Positions 56,517 to 64,000 of a stretch of 64,000 nt of DNA are shown piece by piece. Source of the DNA: Diogma glabrata (taxonomy: Eukaryota; Arthropoda; Insecta; Diptera; Cylindrotomidae). The stretch is from assembly GCA_963693315.1 (NCBI GenBank), contig OY856186.1, positions 96,142,943 to 96,206,942 of the forward strand, written 5' to 3'. The translations under genes and the position numbers were made by a program. The notes beneath the pieces were generated by a model. The model was given only the letters and a program-made list of their open reading frames with translations. It was not told the origin of the DNA and ran no database searches. Positions within the stretch are counted from its first letter, which is position 1; every line of letters starts with the position of its first letter.

Positions 56517-59500
56517 GTAAGATAAAGACAAATTTCTTTTCTTTATATATGTTTATTTATTTTTGTTGTGTTCGTTTTTTACATTTTGTGAAAATATTTA
56601 TAAAAAATTATGAATTTAGACTTTTTGACAAAAAAATAATAGAAAAAGAATATAAATTTCGCAATAATATCAAGTGTGTATAAAAGTGAAAAAAAAGAAC
56701 AAGTGATAGACAAAATTTATCATACCGAATAATTTAATCCAATTTTGTTTTGTATTATTAATTTTAAAATTAGAAGGAAAAAGTGAATTTTTTATGGTTC
56801 ATGATGGTGTCAATAAAAACATTGTTGTGACGGCGGATATGGCGCCGTTACTAGAACTTTTATATTTTAGTTGTTAGATTTAAGGTTGAATTTTACAAAA
56901 TTTGACCTTAAATTGAAAATGTGAACGTAGGACGTATTTGTTAGTAATACATCTTTTCTAGTACAAGAAAAGTTTGAACAATTTGAAAATTTTATAATAA
57001 TCATTGAAATGGAAATCAAAAATAAAACTAGATAGAAGATTATTGAATTGTAATGCTGTTACTCTCTGTAGATCTAGAAAGCTAACTCTTTTAAGGTTGT
57101 TCTGCACGTTAACATGCCATGAAATGAAGTCTACCACTAAGTAGGTAAGAGGGCGTGACGGTTAACCATCGTACATATTTTTCATAAAACTCTTCGACTC
57201 GTAAAACATGACGATGATGACAATATCATCAGCGTACACGGTCGTATGTAACGAGTTTCATTATACGACATACTACATATTCTAAAGAAAGAATAAATAG
57301 TAATGTTTAAATGACATCACTCTATCTTACTCCAGTTTTTAAACATATATTTTGTTCTAGTATCATGTTTTCTATTCGACTCCAGTAGTAAGTTATTAGA
57401 ATAGTAATCCTATATAATAGTACCCTAACCCTACTGACCAGGAATTTTTATTCAGATCAAATGAGTTTGTAGCGTTTGTCGTGAACGAGTCGTGAGCTTG
57501 GTTGAGATTAACGAAAGGTAGATAAATGTGTGTTTCAAATTTTGCCAAGATTGTCTTTATTGAAAATTTGCGTTACTAGTACCAAAGACTTGTTTCGTAA
57601 ATTATTGATTTTGCTATGTTATGTAGTAGTTGACACATAGATCACGATAACCCTTATAATGAATTGGCACTACTATATGCTTTTGTTTTAGTGTAGACAC
57701 GGTTATATTTATCGTTTGTGGTTGTTTAGATCATACTCGTAAACTGTAATATAATTCAGATGCAATAAGCATTTATTCTATTGAAAAAATGAGAATGTTA
57801 TTCATTATTCCTTGACAATTAAGGTGAGTTGGTAATGCCGTAATTGAGTGCTGAACGACATTTTTGGTTTTTCTATTGAATTCAATGGTATTTGATATTA
57901 TCATCGATTAACGACACCGAATTACCGAAATGACATTTTAATTTGGAATTAATTGTAATAACAGTCATCAACAACTATACTCCAACGTTTTTGATTTATA
58001 TCATTAAACTGTTTTTTTAACGACAAGCAGAGAAGCATTCCACGAGCAACAACACGGTTCTATGATTTTGTTACCTAGCATTTAATTGACTTGGTTATTT
58101 ATTCCTTTTTTTAGGGCTTGATAATCGATATAACTTAGCATTAACTGGGCGGGGTGCAAATTAGGTAATAAAAGCATATCATGTCCATCTTCGTTGGAAG
58201 TTATGCAAGGGATTTTAACCCATGATCGAGATCGATCTCATGAGAAGTATTGCAGTTTTTTTGGTAATGCAGAACTAATTATGATGATATTAGGTTGTTC
58301 TAGAAAAGAGTTTATAAAATCATTCGTTGTATAGTACCAATAATAAAATAGTTGCCACTATATATAATCACGTGGAAATTTAAAGTTGGTAAACTAATGT
58401 AAATGAATTAACAGTGGAGAAAAACGATATCTTGTTGATGAATTTTAGAGAAATGTATATTCTGTCTATCATAATGAATTATTGGCATTAAAGAAAATAT
58501 TAAAAGTACCATATATTTATTTAAAGGTCAAAACTTTCAAAGATTTTCAATAAATGTCAAAGATTTATCTGGTACGATATACCAAATGTTGCTTTGAATA
58601 TAGAACAGTCTCGGCACTTTTAGATTGTGGTATACATACTGCTATTTTTCGCGTTCTACGTGCTGCTATACTTAGTTTTTGTTTCTTTTTTAACAATTGC
58701 AATTACAGTACATGTAAGGTGACCAGACGTCTCGCTTTTAGCACCCCAAAGAACGCACAACAAGCTCGAAACGGCGGGAGAGCGAGCGCAAATACACTGT
58801 TTTAACAAACATTTCAATAGAGAACAAAAGTGTTAGTAAGATTTCATCATTTTGAAACTAACCACTTTCCATAAAATAATGGGCTAAAAATTGTGTAATA
58901 CGCGCTTCCTTACCAGGAACTAGACTTGCCAACCGTCCGATTTTGAACAGACCAGTTTTATAGTTATTACGTTATTTTTAAAAAAAAAAAGTTTTTGTAA
59001 AACAATTTGTTGGTCTCTAAAAATCTGACTGATTGAACTTTAACTTAGATTATTGTATTATTGTTTGTTTCAATTTAACACTAAATACTATACCAGACCA
59101 GGTTATAACTTTTCTGCTGGCACTGCCGTAATTTTTATTTCACTGTTGTTTACTTATATCAACTGTGCAACCTAGACGATAGATCATCATCACAAGAAAG
59201 TGGATATAGTGACTATCACACTAACAATTGTCGAAATCTTTGTTAAATGGGCTGCATTTTGTTATAACTTTAAATTGAGAAAAACCCTTTTATGTTAGTA
59301 TGTTGTTAGATAATGTATGACCAGGTGAGTTAACGCACTCGACTGTTCATGCTCAATGGTCGAAGAACAAAGACCCAATTTAGCTTGATTGATGAGCCTG
59401 ATAAGCCTGAGTTGATTTAAGATGGTGAATGAAACCAATTTAAATTTAAATTATAAGTTTGTGTTGAGTAAAGTAAAAGAAAGCATCAGTAGGTTTAAAT

Positions 59501-59686
59501 GTGGCATTTTACATCTTAACCTAATTTGATATAATATTTATTTTATTTACGATATTCCTTTGTTAAATTTGATGAAAATTAAAACTGATTTGATATTGAT
59601 GTCAAGAAAGTTAAATGAATGGCAAAGATACCACTAATAATCCATCCTAGTTATCCATAACAGTTGCATATTCTTATTTATTTGTA
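56517..59686. other. Probable long intron; no gene seen
   Basis: Starts at the donor GTAAGATA. AT-rich, with no frame carrying recognisable motifs. An 83-codon frame at 58554-58805 has no support. Confidence 0.45.
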
Positions 59687-59898
59687 CACTGAAAGAATAA
59701 AATCGGTCACTACAACCGCTTTTGTGCCAACCGAATTTTTCCTATCACAATAACCTCAAATTCAAAAAGGTTGTCATATCTTCAAAAACCAAATTTGAAG
59801 ACCAAACAACCGAATTGAAGACACAACAGCCGAGTATGGTGTCATCGTGACCGTATAATTACTGTTCCAACCGAATGATAATTTTTTTTCTTTTAGTG
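59687..59898. mobile_element. MITE with CACTGAAAGAA ends and TA duplication (212 bp)
   Basis: CACTGAAAGAA at the left and TTCTTTTAGTG at the right, with TA at 59685-59686 and 59899-59900. The interior repeats an AACCGAAT-like phrase in both orientations. TA duplication suggests Tc1/mariner mobilisation. Confidence 0.65.
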
Positions 59899-61799
59899 TA
59901 GTAAAATTTAATTCAATTTTTCTGAATGATAGTAGCGAGGACTGTCTACACTCTAAAATATTTTCGATTATGTGTCAAAATATTAGAATCTGGAAAAGTA
60001 TTACCAAATTACGATGTAACTCATAAATTATCCCTAGCATATGATACACCTCACTCGACCTGGTCTAAACATTTTTTTTTAACTATTTCTACTCCTCTAG
60101 CTGGCCAAGTTAGTAAACTATAAAAATCGGTTTGCTACATGCTTTTTTGTTAAAGTTTGAATCAATAATGTCTTTTACGTTTTTTCATTGATTATGTTTA
60201 AAATTCAGAGGTGGGGCAGAGTAAAAAAAGAAAATATTTTTCAACAATGTCAATCTTTCATATAACACCGCACTCGAGCGGATTCAAAAAATTCTGTTTT
60301 TCACTTTCCACTCCTAGCCCTTCAAAACATAAGGTATTTAGATTTAGAGAAGAAACATACATTTTTGAAAATATTACAAAACTTAAAGACTCAAATATTG
60401 AAGAAACTAAATTTCTTACAATAAATTTGTTGCTTTTGCAAGACACCCGCCCATCTGATTGTCGCCAAAAAATCTTTCAGTCAGTCTTAAGGAGTTGAAC
60501 ATCCCATGATGTTCAACTCCTTAAAAATATCCAAAAATCTTATCCAGGTAAATTTTTGACTTTCTTAAACGGTAATAACTTTAATGTCATATCTGAGATT
60601 TTGCTATTTCGGCGGACACTAAAGTCTCATCGTTATTTTAAAAATATGCATGTCAGTAATAAACGGTTAAAGAAAATACCTAGTTTCGCTCGGGATAGGA
60701 CAAGCGCAGAAAAAGATGTCGAGGTCATTCCTTAATTTACCGATGACGATCTTGTTCCGTTATGTAAATTTGAAAATAGGGCAACTCTATCAGGAACTAA
60801 TGCTGCAACTGAATGCGTTATTTCTACCGCAATTAAAGTATGAACAACAGAAAAATCATAATTAAATGTTGAGACTTATGATTTTTGTGTGTGAAATATT
60901 ATTTAACAAATTCTGGTGTAAAATTTGATGACGGCAGCAATTTACTAAAAAATTCAACCAAATGAGAAATATGCCACAAAATACATGCTAAATACTGATG
61001 AAATTCGTGATGTACTTGACCGCATCTGAACCCGGCCATTTTTGATCAACTTCATACTTCATAAGTAGTAAAGGTGAAATAAAAAATAAAAATGTTTTTA
61101 GAAAGTTTACGAACATAGTGGTCCGAAAGTTTTCTGAAAATTCAAACTTATAGGGTGAATTTGAAATCAATTTGCTAGACAATGGCTGACCTACTATAAC
61201 TATATGTTTTAGCAAGATTTTTGACTGGGCTATCGAAACAAAATTCATAGTAAACTTTTTGATTAAACTGTTAATATTAAAAAATAAAAGTTATAAAAAT
61301 GACGCTTATGCCGTACGTAGATCAAGTTTTTTTAATTTTATTGCCATAATATGAAACTTTACCCTAAAACACACTCAAATTTATTTAAGCGATTTTGGTT
61401 CTACAGATATTAATTTTTTAAGATGTGCATCTCAAGTCAAACAAATTTAGAGTTAGATGAAATTCGTGACCTGGACGAATAGTGGTCAGCCGATCGATTT
61501 CATAATTGGTATACAAGTAGTATGGCCTATGGGTGAAGTGGTCCGGAACATGGTGGTCCGCCATCCGAAACATTTCTAAAAATTCAAACTTTGAAATTAA
61601 ATTACAAGAGAACGGTTTGTTTTTTCGAAGGATTTTGTTTTTTCAACTACACTACTCAGTACTCATATTCCCAGTATGAAGTCGATCAAAAATAGTCCGG
61701 TTCAGAAATCGAGTTTGTAGGTCGTCCAGATTCCAGGACACGCATTTCATCTACTGTACATAATTTTTTGTTATTTATTATATTTGGTCAAAACCGCGA
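59899..61799. other. No recognised gene; unassigned frames and one hairpin
   Basis: Frames at 59926-60123 and 60211-60498 (plus) share a PHS....F...STP pattern and may be two copies of one decayed sequence. A decayed frame continues to about 60840. TTTGATCAACTTCATACTTC near 61035 and its inverse near 61675 mark a low-copy repeat. Confidence 0.4.
60487..60524. repeat. Perfect 17-bp hairpin with CCAT loop
   Basis: TTAAGGAGTTGAACATC (60487-60503), CCAT, then GATGTTCAACTCCTTAA (60508-60524). It follows the stop of the 60211-60498 frame (60496-60498 lies within the left arm). Confidence 0.8.
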
Positions 61800-61813
61800 A
61801 TTTTCGGTTGTAA

Positions 61814-62019
61814 TACCACGAGTCATTGAAATTTTTTCGTAAATTTTTTGATTTTACGAATTAAATTATTTAGCAACACTGCGACTCAAAGCGCACAATA
61901 AACCACGAGTCCGAAGGACGAGTGGTTTAAGTAGTGGTTTGATTGAGCAATGTTGCTTAAAAATAATTTAATGAGTAAAATTGAAAAATTTTGGACAAAA
62001 ATTTCAATGAAGAGTGGTA
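61814..62019. mobile_element. 206-bp foldback element, copy 1
   Basis: Ends TACCAC/GTGGTA enclose arms ATTGAAATTTTT/AAAAATTTCAAT and AATTATTTAGCAACA/TGTTGCTTAAAAATAATT. The tip is CGAGTCC-GAA-GGACGAG. Non-coding MITE-like structure. Confidence 0.75.
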
Positions 62020-62420
62020 TTTAATGAGATAATTTTTTTTAAATTATAATTTTGTTTAAAAGATAATAATTATTAGTTTCTAAATAAAGTTTTTTCTACA
62101 AATTATTCAGCTTATAAAAAATTATGTAAAATTGCATATAACAAAAATCTCCGTTTTCATTCATAAATGATTGCATGTTTATGTTTATTTGTCAAAAATA
62201 AATTACACATTTATAGCATTTATGCGCTAACTAAGATGAAATTATATTTCATTTTGTTAGAAGAAAAAATGACAACAAAGAATTTTCATAACGACAAAGC
62301 AAAATTATCGACGACAAGAAGAATTGCCGACAGTTAAAACAAAGCCTACTGTTTAAATATCATAGTTTGTATGAATGAAAAATAAAATATCTGACAGCAA
62401 AAAAAAATTATCGGTTGTAA

Positions 62421-62626
62421 TACCACGAGTCATTGAAATTTTTTCGAAAATTTTTTGATTTTACGAATTAAATTATTTAGCAACACTGCGAATCAAAGCG
62501 CACAATAAACCACGAGTCCGAAGGACGAGTGGTTTAAGTAGTGGTTTGATTGAGCAGTGTTGCTTAAAAATAATTTAATGAGTAAAATTGAAAAATTTTA
62601 GACAAAAATTTCAATGAAGAGTGGTA
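62421..62626. mobile_element. 206-bp foldback element, copy 2
   Basis: Second copy carried by the 607-bp tandem duplication; the same arms and tip as copy 1. Confidence 0.75.
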
Positions 62627-63175
62627 TTTAATGAGATAATTTTTTTTAAATTATAATTTTATTTAAAAGATAATAATTATTAGTTTCTAAATAAAGTTTT
62701 TTCTACAAATTATTCAGCTTATAAAAAATTATGTAAAATTGCAAATAATAAAAATGTCCGTTTTCATTCATAAATGATTGCTTGTTTATGTTTATTTGTC
62801 AAACATAAATTACAAATTTATAGCATTTATGCGCCTACTAAGATAAAATTATATTTCATTTTGTTAGAAAAAAATATGACAACAAAGAATTTTCATAACG
62901 ACAAAGCAAAATTATCGACGACAAGAAGAATTGCCGACAGCAAAAACAAAGCCTACTGTTTGAATACCATAGTTTGTATGAATCAAAAATAAAATATCTG
63001 ACAGCAAAAAAAAATTATCGACCAAATTTTTGATTTTTTGACACACATTTTCTGATTTTCTTTAAATATTTTACCCTATAGGGATAAAATGAAAATCACT
63101 CGCTGAGTATAAAGTATCTTGCATATGTAAAGTATATCCAAGTTTATAGTAAGATCTTATGTGGATACTAATGTA

Positions 63176-64000
63176 AAATATGGAGGGGCTGAAATGTCAA
63201 GCTCTGACATATCAAGACTTCGGTTTTGGTTAAGGATTTTGATATAGTTTTCGGCATAAAACTTTTTTGAGGACATTGTTTTTAGCTATCGGCAGCGATG
63301 TATATCAAACATAACTCTTTGTTAAAGTACATGTCTTTTTTTATCTCTGTTTAGAAATTTATTAAACTAACACGAAACATCAATACATTGCCGGAAAATC
63401 ATAACAGATCATAAATTAACATAATTTAGTGAAAAGATGATACAATTAGCGAACTACTTAAAAACCTCCCCATTTAGCGTTTCGAGAAAAAATTACAAAA
63501 TCACAAATTCATATTTCTTTCAAAATTCCAAAAATATTGTAAAAATTAAATAAAATCAAACTTTTTTCAAAATTCTAAAGTTATTCCAAAAATTATTACA
63601 AAATCAAAGATTAAACTTTTTTCTAAAATTCTAAAAATATTGCAAAAATTATAACAAAATCAAAAATTGAAATTTTTTTTCAAAATTCCAAAAATATTCC
63701 AAAAATTAGAATAAAATCAAATATTTAAACTTTTTCTAAACCCTAATAATATTGCAAAAACGCTTAAAAATTCAAAAAATCAAACTTTTTCTAAAATTCT
63801 AAAAATATTGCAAAAATTATAACAATATCAAAAATTGAAATTTTTTTCAAAATTCCAAAAATTATAATTGAATCAAAAATTTAAAAATTTTCAAGATTCT
63901 AAAAATATTCCAAAAATTCTTACAAAATCAAAAATTGAAACTATTTTCAAAATTCTTAAAACATATATATGTATAAAATTCACAAATTCAAAAATTCTAT
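63176..64000 (-). mobile_element. HINE/DINE-like element, copy 3 (cut by window end)
   Basis: Begins AAATATGGAGGGG with the terminal hairpin (63194-63199 paired to 63205-63210). ACTTCGGTTTT replaces ACTTCGGTCTG. AT-rich internal short repeats (TTCCAAAAATAT type) continue to the edge. The hairpin shows a compensatory base-pair change relative to copies 1 and 2. Confidence 0.65.

Larger units (their letters stand above)
61800..63020. repeat. 607-bp tandem duplication
   Basis: Landmark GGTTGTAATACCACGAG at 61806 and 62413 gives the period. The two copies are close to identical with scattered substitutions. Each carries a foldback (61814-62019 and 62421-62626). The 72-codon frame in copy 2 (62774-62992) is interrupted by TAA in copy 1, so it is not supported as a gene. 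Confidence 0.88.

Noticed and set aside
61870..61935. Possible hammerhead ribozyme (GAGTCC-GAA-GGACGA resembles stem II)
   Set aside because: The required CTGATGA and GAAA core segments are absent; the sequence is just the tip of the foldback.
62774..62992. 72-codon frame in the second tandem copy
   Set aside because: The same position in the first copy contains a stop, and the sequence is repeat DNA.

Overview
The window is AT-rich arthropod nuclear DNA, most likely from an insect. It is made almost entirely of transposable elements (TEs) nested and stacked in what looks like intergenic or intronic sequence. The evidence is the element set: Ty3/Gypsy with a tRNA-Ser primer site, a 412/mdg1-like Gypsy, BEL/Pao, RTE and Jockey/CR1-like LINEs, Penelope-like, hAT, pogo/Tigger, Helentron-type non-autonomous elements and several MITEs. 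There is no prokaryotic gene organisation, no operon and no CRISPR array. The only host coding sequence I can support is a pair of exons (55974-56279 and 56365-56516, + strand) of a large spectrin-repeat protein, so much of the right half may be intron of that gene.

Layout. 1-1935: the 5' end of a minus-strand Ty3/Gypsy element cut by the window edge (gag start, long leader with six repeated binding-site-like motifs, tRNA-Ser primer site, LTR). 2014-9900: a young, apparently intact 412/mdg1-like element (2297-9734) that split a (TA)n microsatellite. Its LTRs differ by one TA unit, and gag and pol are joined by a textbook -1 frameshift signal. 10015-11674: a Helentron-associated (HINE/DINE-like) repeat, with further copies at 40274-41618 and from 63176. 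11700-17460: a truncated BEL/Pao element (minus) joined to a LINE RNase H relic. 17801-22400: an RTE LINE (minus) with a 5S-rRNA-derived head, later hit by a hAT element and by a MITE with CWG target duplications. 22713-27192: a dead LINE 5' piece, tandem and inverted repeats, a 645-bp palindrome and a MITE. 27240-30770: a nearly full-length Jockey/CR1-like LINE (minus) with three visible lesions.

30771-64000: sparse sequence with LINE, Penelope-like, pogo and Gypsy remnants, many foldback or MITE-like elements, a 607-bp tandem duplication, and the spectrin-repeat exons.

How parts act together. In the 412/mdg1-like element the LTRs, primer site, gag, frameshift hairpin, pol and polypurine tract form one complete replication module. 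The other elements are inactive or non-autonomous, but their nesting gives a relative chronology: the RTE LINE came first, then the hAT and the MITE inside it. I did not recognise a wholly new gene system. The most novel-looking items are the six-site leader array, the 5S-derived LINE head, the HINE family with a covarying terminal hairpin, and the CWG-targeting MITE.
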